In this document: positions 10,083-19,746 of the stretch, piece after piece
How positions within the stretch are numbered: the stretch's first letter is position 1
Layout: each line of letters begins with the position of its first letter
NCBI RefSeq assembly: GCF_014279995.1
Contig: NZ_CP047935.1
Coordinates: forward strand, 965,243-1,029,242
Source of the DNA: Synechococcus sp. BIOS-E4-1
GTDB lineage: Bacteria; Cyanobacteriota; Cyanobacteriia; PCC-6307; Cyanobiaceae
DNA: 64,000 nucleotides
Reading direction: 5' to 3'
Program-made: the position numbers and the translations under genes
The notes under the pieces: model-generated
Database searches by the model: none
Told to the model about the DNA's origin: nothing
Seen by the model: only the letters and a program-made list of their open reading frames with translations

Positions 10083-10241
10083 TCAGCGACAGGCGGCAAG
10101 GTTGATCTTTGCTGATTTCAGGGCTTCTTCACAGGCAGCACGATCCTCTTTGTCAATATCCCCCTGACTGCCATTCAGGCGCGCTTCAAGAAAGGCGATT
10201 TCGTCGATCCAGTGGTGGCGGTCTTTCGATTCAATGCTCAT
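10083..10241 (-). CDS. Small hypothetical protein, 52 aa
   Basis: Leftward frame beginning MSIESKDRHHWIDEIAFLEAR and ending ...ALKSAKINLAACR. It is highly charged and predicted helical, with good codon bias toward G/C endings. It lies between two opposite-strand small genes and seems to be transcribed alone. No family is recognised; the regular heptad-like spacing of hydrophobic residues suggests a short coiled coil. Confidence 0.6.
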   Translation of the reverse strand: MSIESKDRHHWIDEIAFLEARLNGSQGDIDKEDRAACEEALKSAKINLAACR

Positions 10242-10300
10242 GGCTGACTGATCATCATGGCGTCCGGCGCACCTACCATCTCAACATCCGGGTAGTGCTG

Positions 10301-10606
10301 ATGTCGTTTGTGGCGCCGGAGGATTTCGATTATTCAGCTTCGATCTCATGTCTTGAGATTAGGGATCAGCTGCCATTCATCGATCCTGAAAGCCTTACCC
10401 GGTCGGATGTGCTGGCGATCCTTTTGCACCTGTTTGATCAGAAACCCGGTTTTGTCGACCGAGGACACGATCTCAACAACACTGAAACGGCCTGGGTGAA
10501 TGCCTATCTCTTCAGGCTGAGGCCAGGCAGCGACGATCAGGGGTTGGAGGGATACGTTGTGGAATGCATTGGATCGAGTGTTGATCGCATGGCAGAACTG
10601 CGCTGA
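10301..10606 (+). CDS. Hypothetical protein, 101 aa
   Basis: It begins MSFVAPEDFDYSASISCLEI and is acidic overall, with segments such as RSDVLAILLHLFDQKPGF and ending ...SSVDRMAELR. The frame is open well upstream, but the residues before this ATG are not protein-like. Codon bias fits core genes. Length and acidity suggest a soluble cytoplasmic protein. No family is recognised. The neighbours on both sides are on the opposite strand. Confidence 0.65.
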   Translation: MSFVAPEDFDYSASISCLEIRDQLPFIDPESLTRSDVLAILLHLFDQKPGFVDRGHDLNNTETAWVNAYLFRLRPGSDDQGLEGYVVECIGSSVDRMAELR

Positions 10607-10643
10607 TCTCAGTCATTGATGATCGGTGCTCTGACCGGATCAA

Positions 10644-10817
10644 TCACTGCTCCAGTGGGCGATCAACCAGGTCGCATTGATTCAGTCCCTGGGCATTGGG
10701 GTCGGCTTCCTGAAGTCGATGCAGGATGTTGCGTAGATCGGCTCCAGCCAGTTCTCCATTGGTTTCCCATTTCAGGCTGGTCCCGCGACGGTTGTGAACG
10801 GTGTCGTTCATGAGCAT
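10644..10817 (-). CDS. Small hypothetical protein, 57 aa
   Basis: Leftward frame beginning MLMNDTVHNRRGTSLKWE, with a middle NGELAGADLRNILHRLQEAD and ending in VDRPLEQ. An ATG two codons in (10811) is an equally good start. Codon bias is strong. It lies 60 bases downstream of the 149-residue gene at 10878 on the same strand and may share its transcript. No family is recognised. Confidence 0.6.
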   Translation of the reverse strand: MLMNDTVHNRRGTSLKWETNGELAGADLRNILHRLQEADPNAQGLNQCDLVDRPLEQ

Positions 10818-10877
10818 TCTCGAGCCAATGCACTTTCGTCAATCAGCAGGGCTCGACACCGCTGTTCCTTAAAAGCC

Positions 10878-11327
10878 TTAATGGAAGTTTAAAAATGTAG
10901 TGATTGCTACCATTTGAACGCGGCGCAAGGCTCTGCCGAATCCTTTCGCTTGTGCCTGCCGGGTGAGCTTGAGTTGCCGGCGGCTGAACAGAGCCTTGCG
11001 CTCCATCGCTTCGCCGACATGGGGTGCTATTTCAACACCACTTGCCTGCATGGCTTGCTGTTGTCTCTCTTCTTCGTCAGACCACGTATCGGTCTGGAGG
11101 TAAGCGGCCACACTCGCCTGGGCCGTCTCCGTCGGTGCGTAATAAAGCGTGCCGGGCCCCCTGCGGCGGCGGGTGAGATTCCTCGCCAGGCGCCGTTGCT
11201 GCATGCCCGCCCACAGTTGGCCAGGGCTGCGGACCATGTAACTGTTGAGGCTTTGCGCCTCTGTGTCTTCGCTGAGTGCCATGGAGGTCCCATCAACGAA
11301 GTCGCTCAGCAGGGTCACCACTGGCAT
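10878..11327 (-). CDS. Hypothetical protein, 149 aa
   Basis: A basic protein starting MPVVTLLSDFVDGTSMAL with an Arg-rich middle (RRLARNLTRRRRGPGTLYY) and a C-terminal Arg/Lys-rich region (FSRRQLKLTRQAQ). No signal peptide or membrane segment is visible. It follows the Nif11-like gene by 18 bases on the same strand, making a likely petJ - nif11 - unknown transcription unit. The basic patches could bind nucleic acid, but nothing else supports that. Confidence 0.7.
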   Translation of the reverse strand: MPVVTLLSDFVDGTSMALSEDTEAQSLNSYMVRSPGQLWAGMQQRRLARNLTRRRRGPGTLYYAPTETAQASVAAYLQTDTWSDEEERQQQAMQASGVEIAPHVGEAMERKALFSRRQLKLTRQAQAKGFGRALRRVQMVAITTFLNFH

Positions 11328-11345
11328 GGCCGGGGCTGCAAAGGT

Positions 11346-11573
11346 TCAGTCTGTGCTGCCGGGCGGTCGGATTCCCAGGGCACTGCGGCTGAACCAGCTC
11401 TCCAGGGTCGATGCCTGATGATCCTCGATCAGATCGGCACGATTGATGGCGAAGTCGAGACTTCTTGCCAGGGAAACAATCTCAGCGTCATCTGAACATC
11501 CATGCAGTTGTCGTCTGAGCGATGCACTGTGTTCGAGCGCATGAACAAAGGCGCTCAATGCTTCTCTGCTCAT
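11346..11573 (-). CDS. Nif11-domain small protein, 75 aa
   Basis: The segment MSREALSAFVHALEHSASLR, the following acidic link and SLDFAINRADL match the Nif11 domain, known as the leader of many cyanobacterial RiPP precursors but also as a free-standing small protein. There is no Gly-Gly cleavage site and no Cys-rich core (one Cys only), so a peptide precursor role is unlikely. The ATG overlaps the petJ stop by four bases (ATGA), which implies translational coupling to cytochrome c6. The C-terminus (WFSRSALGIRPPGS) is short and polar. Function is unknown. Confidence 0.75.
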   Translation of the reverse strand: MSREALSAFVHALEHSASLRRQLHGCSDDAEIVSLARSLDFAINRADLIEDHQASTLESWFSRSALGIRPPGSTD

Positions 11574-11932
11574 CGTGACCAACCCTTTTCGGCCTGATTC
11601 TCCACGAATGCAGCCACATCATCGATGTCCGTAAGACTCAGTTTTCCTTCGTAGGAAGGCATCGCATTTTTACCGTTCTCGATCTGGTGTTCGATGGCTT
11701 CAATCGGATGCTGGCTGTAGGAGTCGAGATAGGCCTGCAGGTCGGTCTGACTGAGCGTGCGACTGGCGCGGATGACATTGCCGCCACCCATATGACAAGC
11801 AGCACAGTTGCTGGAGAACAGCTGGGCGCCATGGGACAGGTCTGGTTCAGCGATTGCTCTGACAGGCAGAGCCGCCCCGAAACTCAGGCAGATGCTGAGG
11901 ATCAGTGCCAGTGCAGAAGCAGGGTTTGGCAT
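11570..11932 (-). CDS. petJ: Cytochrome c6, photosynthetic electron carrier
   Basis: Cytochrome c6 carries electrons in the thylakoid lumen from the cytochrome b6f complex to photosystem I, replacing plastocyanin when copper is short. The 120 residues have a signal peptide (to about 28), the haem-binding CAACH at 43-47 and a likely axial Met at 91 in NAMPSYEG. Length matches the family. It lies beside petE on the same strand, but the petE terminator separates the two, so they are regulated apart, as expected for interchangeable carriers. The downstream Nif11 gene overlaps its stop. Confidence 0.93.
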   Translation of the reverse strand: MPNPASALALILSICLSFGAALPVRAIAEPDLSHGAQLFSSNCAACHMGGGNVIRASRTLSQTDLQAYLDSYSQHPIEAIEHQIENGKNAMPSYEGKLSLTDIDDVAAFVENQAEKGWSR

Positions 11933-11980
11933 CCCTTGGCGTTCATCTCTATGCCAAACCTATCCATCATCAACAACATG

Positions 11981-12017
11981 AAAAGACCCCAGAATGAACA
12001 TTGACAAACTGGGGTCT
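11981..12017 (-). terminator. Rho-independent terminator of petE
   Basis: On the - strand a nine-base stem AGACCCCAG pairs with CTGGGGTCT across a loop of about 16 bases and is followed by a T run. It lies about 40 bases after the petE stop and closes that gene as a single-gene transcript. A smaller hairpin (CCTGA/TCAGG) lies between the stop and this stem. Confidence 0.8.
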
Positions 12018-12059
12018 GAATATGTTGAAACCTGAAAAATCAGGTGTTGTCTGAACAGA

Positions 12060-12419
12060 TCACTCGACGATGACTTGACCAACCATGCCTGCGCCACGGT
12101 GGGGCTCGCAGTAGAAGTCGTAGGTACCGGCTTCACTGAAGGTTTCCTCCCAGGATTCGCCGGGGGAGAAGGCCAGGTCGGCGTGGCTGTATTCGTCGTG
12201 ACCTTCAAAGACGGCATTGTGAGGGGCCATCTTGTTGTTGACGAACTTGACGGTGTCACCCGCTTTGATCGTGACGGAGCTGGGCTCGAAAGCCAGCATT
12301 CCGGAATCAGCACCAAGCTTCACCTCAACGGTGGCTGCGCTGGCAGATGCGACACCCACTGTGCAGGCCAGCACAAAGGCGAGTGCGGTGTAGAAAATCG
12401 ATTTAAGGCTCTTCAGCAT
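12060..12419 (-). CDS. petE: Plastocyanin
   Basis: Plastocyanin is the blue copper protein that carries electrons from cytochrome b6f to photosystem I in the thylakoid lumen. The 119-residue precursor has a signal peptide ending near ASA at 27-29. The copper ligands are all visible: His67 in MAPHNAV, Cys104 and His107 in YCEPH, and Met112 in GAGMVG. Length is normal. Its own terminator follows. The 35-base gap to the epimerase gene upstream leaves little room for a separate promoter, so it may start inside or just after that gene. Confidence 0.97.
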   Translation of the reverse strand: MLKSLKSIFYTALAFVLACTVGVASASAATVEVKLGADSGMLAFEPSSVTIKAGDTVKFVNNKMAPHNAVFEGHDEYSHADLAFSPGESWEETFSEAGTYDFYCEPHRGAGMVGQVIVE

Positions 12420-12454
12420 GACGACTGTTGAAGTTGGCTTATTATAGGGGCACT

Positions 12455-13462
12455 TTAGGGTGATCCTCGCCTCGGTAAACCTGAATCCTGCAGGACCGCC
12501 TCTAGGTCTGCCGCATGGCTTTTTTCTCCAAAACGCTCCGGCTGGGTCACGGGCTCATGGATGAAATGGCGCTGACGAATGGAGAAGCGATCCCAGGCAT
12601 TGACTTCGATCGGCAACACCCGGATCAACGTTTCGATCAACCAGGGCCAGAGAGGGATGCCAGGGGTTCGTCGAATTCCCCGCCAGCGGCAGAGGCTGGC
12701 CACTGCTTCGTTCACGCTGATGGCCTGCTGTCCCATCACAATCCTGCGGACAGCGCCCTGGCCGGGTTCCCGGTTGCGTTGATGGGGGTGGGTGGCGAGA
12801 TGGCCACAAATCGCAGCGATGTCTGCTGCATGGATGAAGTGGAAACTGGCATCGGCCCGAAGAAATCGAGCCAGCCAGAGCCATTTGCTGGCCTCCGCAA
12901 GACCTTCGGTGAGGTAGCTGGTGGGAAAAGGGCTGCTGCCGTCGACCCGGCCTCCGAACACCAGGGTGGGGAAGACGGCAACGATTTTTTTGGCCAGAGG
13001 ATGCTGCTCCAGATCTTGCAGGCACTGGGCCTTGGTCTGGATGTATTCAGTGCCGTAAGCCAGCGCTTCGGTCAGGGGCTGCAGATGTTGATCCAGGATG
13101 CTGGCTGTCGAGAAATAGGTGATCTGCTCGATCAAGGATGGATTGAGCAGTGACAGCATTCGCTTCACTGCCACCACATTCACCTGCTGGGCGCGCTCGG
13201 GATCACCCCAGGCTGTGGCTGTGTGGATCACGCGCTGCACGCTGGCCAGTTCTGAGGCGAAACGATCGGCCTCGCGAAGGTCGCCCACCAGCAGTTGGAT
13301 CCGCGGATGATTCGCGGAAACCGCAGTGAGTTTGCTGGGATCACGCAGCCAGAGCAGCAGCTCGGCGTCGCTGTTCTCCAGCAGCCATGAGGTGGTGTAT
13401 TGACCGACGCAGCCGCTGGCGCCGGTGATCAGAATGCGCTCCCGAGTGGTGGTCTGACTCAA
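12455..13462 (-). CDS. NAD-dependent epimerase/dehydratase family protein
   Basis: A 335-residue extended short-chain dehydrogenase with the Rossmann dinucleotide motif [13 protein letters not shown] at the N-terminus and a YxxxK-type site in YIQTK near 122. The family acts on nucleotide sugars or other small NAD(P)-linked substrates; the substrate is not evident. The start appears to be TTG at 13462, which overlaps the hemE stop (TTGA); no in-frame ATG exists before the nucleotide-binding loop, so the TTG is needed. The overlap suggests co-translation with hemE, and a link to pigment metabolism is possible but only inferred. Confidence 0.85.
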   Translation of the reverse strand: MSQTTTRERILITGASGCVGQYTTSWLLENSDAELLLWLRDPSKLTAVSANHPRIQLLVGDLREADRFASELASVQRVIHTATAWGDPERAQQVNVVAVKRMLSLLNPSLIEQITYFSTASILDQHLQPLTEALAYGTEYIQTKAQCLQDLEQHPLAKKIVAVFPTLVFGGRVDGSSPFPTSYLTEGLAEASKWLWLARFLRADASFHFIHAADIAAICGHLATHPHQRNREPGQGAVRRIVMGQQAISVNEAVASLCRWRGIRRTPGIPLWPWLIETLIRVLPIEVNAWDRFSIRQRHFIHEPVTQPERFGEKSHAADLEAVLQDSGLPRRGSP

Positions 13463-14517
13463 GCGAGAGCCCCGACCCTGTCCATCACGCTCTTGCCGGC
13501 GGTGAAGAAGGCAGCTCCATTCTCCTCAGGCGTGCCGGGGAGGATTCCATGGCCGAGGTTGAGGATGTGGCGACGGCCACGGGCCTTGCGAACGCAGTCA
13601 TCGATTCGGGCTTCGATGGCCTGCGGGGTTCCGAACAGCAAGCCGGGATCAACATTGCCCTGCACCCCGATGTGTTCAGGCAGGCGTGCACAGGCCTCGG
13701 CCATGTCCACGGTCCAGTCGAGAGAGATGATGTCCACGCCGGTCTGGGCCATGCGTTCAATCACCCCGGCGCTGCCGGAGATGTAGAGGATGAATGGGGT
13801 GTCGGGATGGGTCTGCTTGACCAGGTCGACCACCTTTTTCTGGTAGGGGGCTGCGAAGACGTCGTAGTCGGCTGGGCTGAGTTGCCCGGCCCAGGAGTCG
13901 AACATCTGCACGACCTGTGCCCCGGAATCGATCTGATAGCGCAGGTAGTTGGCAATGGACTCGGCGAAATGGTCGAGCAGTTTGTGGAGCAGTTCCGGCT
14001 CTCGGAAGGCCATGGCCTTGATCACCGCATAGTTCTTGCTGCTTTTGCCCTCCACCACGTACGCAGCCAGGGTCCAGGGAGCGCCAACGAAACCCAGCAC
14101 AGCAGCCTGATTGCCGACGCTTTCGCGCAAACGACCCAGTACTTCGCCCACGAAGGGCATGGATTCGCTTGGAATCAGAGGACGCAGAGCATTGACTTGG
14201 TCGATGTTGCGGATCGGATCACCGATCTGGGGACCTTTGCTCTCGACGATGTCGAAGTCGATGCCCATGCCGGGGAGAGGCGTGAGGATGTCGGAGAACA
14301 AGATCACGCCGTCCGGCTTGAAGGCCCTGAACGGCTGCATCGAGATCTCATAGGAGAGATCGGGGTTCTCGGAACGCTCGCGAAAACTCGGGTACTGATC
14401 CCTCAGGTCGCGGTAGATCTTCATGTAACGACCGGCCTGGCGCATCATCCAGACCGGAGGACGCTCCACCGCTTCACCGCGGGCTGCACGCAGTAACAGA
14501 GGCAGAGAGTCGCTCAT
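13459..14517 (-). CDS. hemE: Uroporphyrinogen decarboxylase
   Basis: HemE removes four carboxyl groups from uroporphyrinogen III to give coproporphyrinogen III, a shared step of haem, chlorophyll and phycobilin synthesis. The 352 residues contain the N-terminal signature [14 protein letters not shown] and the second signature [11 protein letters not shown] near 140-150. Length is typical. The ATG at 14517 is preferred over an in-frame TTG one codon upstream. It heads a pair with the overlapping epimerase gene. Confidence 0.97.
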   Translation of the reverse strand: MSDSLPLLLRAARGEAVERPPVWMMRQAGRYMKIYRDLRDQYPSFRERSENPDLSYEISMQPFRAFKPDGVILFSDILTPLPGMGIDFDIVESKGPQIGDPIRNIDQVNALRPLIPSESMPFVGEVLGRLRESVGNQAAVLGFVGAPWTLAAYVVEGKSSKNYAVIKAMAFREPELLHKLLDHFAESIANYLRYQIDSGAQVVQMFDSWAGQLSPADYDVFAAPYQKKVVDLVKQTHPDTPFILYISGSAGVIERMAQTGVDIISLDWTVDMAEACARLPEHIGVQGNVDPGLLFGTPQAIEARIDDCVRKARGRRHILNLGHGILPGTPEENGAAFFTAGKSVMDRVGALA

Positions 14518-14617
14518 CAAGCCGAAATCAAATCATTCGGAAACCTACCTGAAGGAACCGTGCGCAAACGCTGGATTCCAGGCATGCTGAGCGGTTCGTC
14601 ACATCGCTGGTAACGGC

Positions 14618-16915
14618 TCAGTCGCTCTTGGATTGTTGAAGAGCGCTCAGGCTGCGTCTGGGATCGTGTCTGAACACCATCAGACTCAACGGTGGCAGGC
14701 AGAGGTCGAGAGAGTTGTCATAGCCGTGAATGCCCCATTCATCGGTGGGTTTGCCGCCCATGTTGCCCAGATTGCTGCCGCCGTATTTGGAGGCATCGGT
14801 GTTGAAGATCTCCTCATAGAAGCCCGACAGCGGCACGCCAACTCTGTAGTGGGAATGGCTCTGAGGAGTGAAATTGGCGACCACCACAAGCCAGGTTCCA
14901 CTGCTGCTTTCCCTGCGCATGAAGCTGATCACGGAATGGCGATTGTCGTTGCAGTCGATCCATTGGAAGCCGAACTGATCGAAGTCATCCCTCCATAAAG
15001 CAGGTTCCGCCTTGTAGAGAGCATTGAGATCACCCACAAGGAGCTGAAGACCCTGATGTGGTTCGTGGTTCAGCAGGTCCCATTGCAGATCGCCCCACAC
15101 GTTCCATTCGGATCGCTGACCGAACTCCATTCCCATGAAGATGGTTTTCTTGCCTGGGTGAGTCCACATGTAGGCCAGAAGAGCACGCGTATTGGCGTAT
15201 TTCTGCCAGTCGTCCCCAGGCATCTTGTGCAGGAGATGACTCTTGCCGTGCACCACTTCATCGTGGCTCAGGGCCAGCATGAAATTCTCGGTGTAGGTGT
15301 ACCAGATCGAGAAGGTGATGTTGTTCTGATGAAACTGACGGAACCAGGGATCAAGCTCGAAGTAATCGAGCATGTCGTGCATCCACCCCATGTTCCATTT
15401 CAGGTTGAAGCCAAGCCCGCCAATGTCGGTGGGTTGGGTCACCATCGGCCAGGTGGTGGATTCTTCCGCGATCGACAGTGCTCCAGGGAAATGCTGGAAG
15501 AGCACATGATTGGCCTGCTGAAGAAAACGCACCGCTTCAGTGTTTTCACGGCCGCCGTTTTCGTTGGGGAGCCACTCGCCGTCCGGCCGCAGGTAGTCGC
15601 GGTAAAGCATTGAAGCCACCGCATCCACGCGAATGCCATCGATGTGGAACTGGTCAAACCAGAACACCAGGTTGGCCACAAGGAAGTTGCGCACTTCGTT
15701 GCGGCTGTAGTTGAAGATCAGCGTGCCCCATTCCTTGTGCTCGCCGATGCGTGGATCGGCATGCTCATACAGGTGGCAGCCATCAAAAAAGGCCAGACCG
15801 TGACTGTCACGGGGAAAGTGACCTGGCACCCAGTCGATGATCACGCCGATGCCCTCGGAGTGGCAGCGGTCAACGAAAGCCCGGAATTCATCCGGGGTTC
15901 CGTAACGGCTGGTCGGGGCATACCAGCCAGTGACCTGGTAGCCCCAGGAGCCATCAAACGGATGCTCGGTGATCGGCATCAGTTCGATGTGCGTGAAGCC
16001 CCTCTCCTTGACGTACGGAATCAGCCGATCAGCCAGTTCCGGATAGGTGAGCAGGCGTGCGCCTGGCTTGAGATCTGCTGCGGGAACAGGCGTCCGTGCG
16101 CTGCCATCGGCCTCGATGAAAGGCTCTTCCGCGGAGGCATGAATCCAGCTGCCAAGGTGCATCTCATACACAGAGATCGGCTGGTCCAGCACATTGCTGC
16201 TGTCTCTCGTCTGCATCCAGCTGCTGTCGGTCCAGTTGAAACCATCGAGATGGCTCACGAGCGAGCTTGTGGCCGGACGCACTTCGTGCTGGAAGCCATA
16301 GGGATCGGCCTTCTGATAGCAGTGGCCGTCCTGAGTACGGATTTCGTATTTGTAGAGCTCTCCTTCAGCCAGTCCGGGGACGAATAGCTCCCAGATCCCT
16401 CCCAGGCGCAGTTGCATGGGGTGCTGGCGTCCATCCCAGCTGTTGAGGTTGCCGATCACGCTGACGCTGCGTGCGTTGGGAGCCCACAGGCAGAACATCA
16501 CCCCCTGGACTCCGTCCTGATCGCAGCGATGGGCACCCATGCGCCGCCAGATGTGATGGTGATTGCCCTCCGCGAACAGATGGCGGTCCATTTCGCCCAT
16601 CCATTCCTGACGGAAAGCCCAGGGATCGTGCTGTTCATGGGTGATCCCTCCACGGTTGACGCGGACCCTGTAGGCACTGCCTGGGTTGTGATCGACCTCT
16701 GCTTCGAAGATCCAGGGATGGTGGGGAGTTGCCATGGCGATCTCCTCTCCAGTGATCAGAAGAGTCACGTGGCTGGCTTCGGGCATCCAGACACGGATCA
16801 CCCAGCCACCGTTGTTCTGCGATTGAGGGCCGAGAACGGAGAAGGGGTAGTCGTGACGACACTCCGCCAGTCGCTGGGCGTCCTCAACCATCCAGTCCTG
16901 CACAGTGATGGTCAT
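14618..16915 (-). CDS. glgB: 1,4-alpha-glucan branching enzyme
   Basis: GlgB creates the alpha-1,6 branches of glycogen, the main carbon store. The 765 residues show an N-terminal carbohydrate-binding region, then a GH13 barrel with [18 protein letters not shown] (nucleophile Asp), AEEST (acid Glu) and LSHDEV in order, and a C-terminal beta domain. Length is standard for the two-module N-terminal form. It lies in the leftward block upstream of hemE with 100 bases between them. Confidence 0.97.
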   Translation of the reverse strand: MTITVQDWMVEDAQRLAECRHDYPFSVLGPQSQNNGGWVIRVWMPEASHVTLLITGEEIAMATPHHPWIFEAEVDHNPGSAYRVRVNRGGITHEQHDPWAFRQEWMGEMDRHLFAEGNHHHIWRRMGAHRCDQDGVQGVMFCLWAPNARSVSVIGNLNSWDGRQHPMQLRLGGIWELFVPGLAEGELYKYEIRTQDGHCYQKADPYGFQHEVRPATSSLVSHLDGFNWTDSSWMQTRDSSNVLDQPISVYEMHLGSWIHASAEEPFIEADGSARTPVPAADLKPGARLLTYPELADRLIPYVKERGFTHIELMPITEHPFDGSWGYQVTGWYAPTSRYGTPDEFRAFVDRCHSEGIGVIIDWVPGHFPRDSHGLAFFDGCHLYEHADPRIGEHKEWGTLIFNYSRNEVRNFLVANLVFWFDQFHIDGIRVDAVASMLYRDYLRPDGEWLPNENGGRENTEAVRFLQQANHVLFQHFPGALSIAEESTTWPMVTQPTDIGGLGFNLKWNMGWMHDMLDYFELDPWFRQFHQNNITFSIWYTYTENFMLALSHDEVVHGKSHLLHKMPGDDWQKYANTRALLAYMWTHPGKKTIFMGMEFGQRSEWNVWGDLQWDLLNHEPHQGLQLLVGDLNALYKAEPALWRDDFDQFGFQWIDCNDNRHSVISFMRRESSSGTWLVVVANFTPQSHSHYRVGVPLSGFYEEIFNTDASKYGGSNLGNMGGKPTDEWGIHGYDNSLDLCLPPLSLMVFRHDPRRSLSALQQSKSD

Positions 16916-16985
16916 GACGACGGAGCTTTCGTAGGCCGGGAGCTTAAGCGGAAAGCCCGCTCAAACTCCTTCCCTGCCAGGGATT

Positions 16986-17732
16986 TCAGACCAGATCTGC
17001 TGAGAAGTCGACGTTGATGATCCGCCCCTGGCGGTTGAAGACCACGAAGAGGTTGTCGGTCATGTTGCCGAATTCGATCGTGACCAGCACCAGCTGCTGC
17101 TCACTGCTGCTTGAGGCTGCAAGTGAGCTTTTGATGCTCTTCACGCCCCCGAGAACCCGCTCCAGCTTCGACCACTTGCGTTTGAGGTCAGCTGGGGAGA
17201 TCTCCCTCTGAAAGTCGAGGTCCAGGTAATAGCGGGCTGCGACCCAACGACCGGCATCTAGATCCTTCACAAAGTTCAGTGCGGTCTGCTCGATGGGGAG
17301 CATCGTGTCGACCCACTTCCAGGCCAGCAGTTGTCCGTCGTCATCGAGAACCAGGAGAAGTGGCAGTTCACGGGTGCCACTGTTGGTGATCGCCACCGTT
17401 TCCACGGTCGTGTCGTCAAGCCCCGGGTTGATTGCGCCCACCCGGAAAGACTCGATCAAGGGTGCGCTTTGCAGGCGCTGGCTAATGGCTTCCACGCTGG
17501 TGGCTGACTTCAGTGGCGTCGCCAGCAGCTCGTAGATGCCCTGGGCGTTCTTTGTCTGGATCGATTTGAGAAGTTTGCTGGCGGCCGCTTTGGCTTGGCT
17601 TGGGGTGAGATTGGTCCGCGGCGCATTGAGGGCCTGTGCAACCCCAACGTCGGCTCGCACGCTCGCCGCAGGGATCATCTCCACAGTGCAGGTGGCCATG
17701 GCAGCGGCCAGAAGACAGGAGGTGAACTTCAC
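16986..17732 (-). CDS. Conserved hypothetical secreted protein, 248 aa
   Basis: It begins with a signal peptide (MKFTSCLLAAAMATCTVEMI, cleavage near ASVRA). Residues 45-140 and 150-245 look like two alpha/beta halves of similar build, each beginning with an Ala/Lys or Asp-rich helix (LLKSIQTKNAQGIYELL and FVKDLDAGRWVAARYY), which recalls the DUF3887 or NTF2-like fold. No catalytic residues are evident. It likely sits in the periplasm or thylakoid lumen. It lies between glgB and the CocE-type hydrolase on the same strand. Confidence 0.7.
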   Translation of the reverse strand: MKFTSCLLAAAMATCTVEMIPAASVRADVGVAQALNAPRTNLTPSQAKAAASKLLKSIQTKNAQGIYELLATPLKSATSVEAISQRLQSAPLIESFRVGAINPGLDDTTVETVAITNSGTRELPLLLVLDDDGQLLAWKWVDTMLPIEQTALNFVKDLDAGRWVAARYYLDLDFQREISPADLKRKWSKLERVLGGVKSIKSSLAASSSSEQQLVLVTIEFGNMTDNLFVVFNRQGRIINVDFSADLV

Positions 17733-17754
17733 GGCAATCGTCAGAACAGTCGCG

Positions 17755-19404
17755 TCAGTCTGCCGGAGTTCCCAGGTGTTGGGGCGCCAGCAGAGGCAGC
17801 ATCCACAACTGAGCTATCTCAAGGTGCAACTCGATGCTGATCACGCGGCAATCGGCACTGGGTGCACTGCAGGCCATGCCCGGTTGCCCAGGATTGATGC
17901 CAATGGCGGGCCAGGCGGCTCCTGCAATCGACAGGCGCAGCCGGTCGCCGGGCTCGAGCGTGGCATGCAGAGGCTGAAGGTCCAGCTCCCGCGCACTGAG
18001 CTCGAGGGCTCCCTGTCCGCGAACTCTCAACATCCCCGTTGAAAGCTGTTGCACCGTGTTCGTGCCCAGCGGCAATCGCGACAGTGCCACGCACAGATCG
18101 AATCCAGGCTGGTCGGCGCAGACGCGAAGCTTCAGCTTCGGCGTTCCATTCAGAGCGAGGGCGCTTTCCAGGGGTGCTCCGGTGAACACCGCTACATCAC
18201 TTCGACGGTCAAGGGATGCCCGATCGCAGGGGCCTGCGCTGGGGCTGAGGTGCCCGCCGATGGCGGGCACAGGCCGCCATGGGTCATGCACGATCATCAC
18301 CCCACCAGCATGGTCAGGGGCTGTGCCAAGGATCTGTCCTTCTTCGGGGTCAAGACAGGCGAGGCCTCGACTGCAGAGGTGCCAGCGCTTCTGATCCGTC
18401 GTTTGTGCTGAACCCATGGATGAGGCTGTGATCGATGCTGGGTTCAGATCGTTCGGTCCGCTCCAGCTTTCGCTGACCTGGTCCCACAGCCGGATAACAA
18501 TGTCATCCGCACTTTGCAGAGGTGCGGAGTCGCTGAGAGAGGTGATCAGATGCCGCTGGAAGAAGTTCAGCAGCAGTGCGCTGCTCTCTGGCCACCACTG
18601 CAGGTGGGTGGCTGGGCCGATATGGAGTTCAGGTCGACCTCCCGCCGCCCTGGCATGTTCCGCAAGAGCAATCACGCCGCGGAGATGGGGATCCCACCAT
18701 CCGCCCAGTAACAGCATGGGTAGCTGCAGCCATCGATGCGGCATGGAATGTTGGATCCAGTCGCTCTCCCTTTCGGGGTTTTGCCTGAGCCAGCGCAGGG
18801 CCATGCCTTCGGGATCATGGCGTTCAAGCATCGCGATGCCTTCACGCAGATAGTTGCCGTCCTCAAGGCTGCGTCGCATCTCGTCCCAGGCCTGATGATC
18901 CCCCCGTCTTCTGGCCTGGAGACTCGCCAGCTGCAATCCCCAGCCCAGTCCCAGGTGCCACCAGTGGGCGTTGCCATCGCAGCTCCAGTGATCGCGTTCG
19001 TTCAGGCCGCACATCGCCGGTGCCAGGCAGTCAGGCGGCTGGCAGTCCACAGGCGCCAGCAGTTGGGTCACACCTTGATAGGAGAAGCCGTACATGCCGA
19101 TACGACCATTGACCTCCGGTCTCTGCCTCAGCCAGGTCAAGGTGTCCTCTGTGTCCTGCGCTTCCTGGGCGAATCCTCGGAAGCATCCTCCCGAGTCTCC
19201 CTGACCGCGCACATCCTGGACCACGACAACAAAACCGTGACTGCACCACCAATCGGGGTGAGGAAGCGTGACTGTCGATGCGATGGACCTGCCATAGGGC
19301 TGTCGCATCAACAGTGCAGGCCAGGGTCCATCTCCGCGGGGGCGCCACAACCGCGAGACGAGCTCAACGCCGTCGCGGGTGATCAGTGACGCATCAGCGA
19401 ACAT
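17755..19404 (-). CDS. CocE/NonD family hydrolase (X-Pro peptidase-like)
   Basis: An alpha/beta hydrolase of 549 residues. The N-terminal DGVELVSRLWRPRGDG, the oxyanion-region Tyr in RQPYG, and GMYGFSYQGVTQ with the nucleophile Ser near 110 match the CocE / X-prolyl dipeptidyl-peptidase class. The C-terminal jelly-roll-like domain (from about 340) is also typical. Family members hydrolyse esters or acyl-proline peptide bonds; the substrate is unknown. No signal peptide is visible. It overlaps the next upstream gene by 11 bases. Confidence 0.85.
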   Translation of the reverse strand: MFADASLITRDGVELVSRLWRPRGDGPWPALLMRQPYGRSIASTVTLPHPDWWCSHGFVVVVQDVRGQGDSGGCFRGFAQEAQDTEDTLTWLRQRPEVNGRIGMYGFSYQGVTQLLAPVDCQPPDCLAPAMCGLNERDHWSCDGNAHWWHLGLGWGLQLASLQARRRGDHQAWDEMRRSLEDGNYLREGIAMLERHDPEGMALRWLRQNPERESDWIQHSMPHRWLQLPMLLLGGWWDPHLRGVIALAEHARAAGGRPELHIGPATHLQWWPESSALLLNFFQRHLITSLSDSAPLQSADDIVIRLWDQVSESWSGPNDLNPASITASSMGSAQTTDQKRWHLCSRGLACLDPEEGQILGTAPDHAGGVMIVHDPWRPVPAIGGHLSPSAGPCDRASLDRRSDVAVFTGAPLESALALNGTPKLKLRVCADQPGFDLCVALSRLPLGTNTVQQLSTGMLRVRGQGALELSARELDLQPLHATLEPGDRLRLSIAGAAWPAIGINPGQPGMACSAPSADCRVISIELHLEIAQLWMLPLLAPQHLGTPAD

Positions 19405-19681
19405 CCGGGCAGTTGAGTCCGATCACGTAGGTCGCCACAATTTCGGCCTCCGTCTTGTTGAGATTGCGTTGGCCTGCGATCAAAGCAATGGATTGGCTCG
19501 AGAGAGCTGACTCACCTCGGGAATTGATGGATTTGAATTGTTGGCAGAGTGCTTGGGCTTCGCCGGGATTGCGCTTGACGCTCTCCAGAAGCGAAGACTG
19601 GGCCTGACTGACAGGGCTCACCGCGAACAGCGTTGACACAGCGGCCACTGTTGCGAAACTGAGGTTGTTGATGAAACGCAT
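19394..19681 (-). CDS. Small secreted hypothetical protein, 95 aa
   Basis: It has a clean signal peptide (MRFINNLSFATVAAVSTLFA, cleavage near SQAQ at 26-28). The mature part contains two cysteines (LCQQF and LNCPDV) that could form one disulphide, and a helical middle (LNKTEAEIVATYVIG). It is likely periplasmic or lumenal. The overlap with the CocE-type gene suggests joint transcription. No named family is recognised. Confidence 0.7.
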   Translation of the reverse strand: MRFINNLSFATVAAVSTLFAVSPVSQAQSSLLESVKRNPGEAQALCQQFKSINSRGESALSSQSIALIAGQRNLNKTEAEIVATYVIGLNCPDVR

Positions 19682-19746
19682 CGGAACCTCTGTCCGAATC
19701 TGTCCTCATTTGAAACGGGTGAGACGGACCTGGCTGGTCCGGACGG

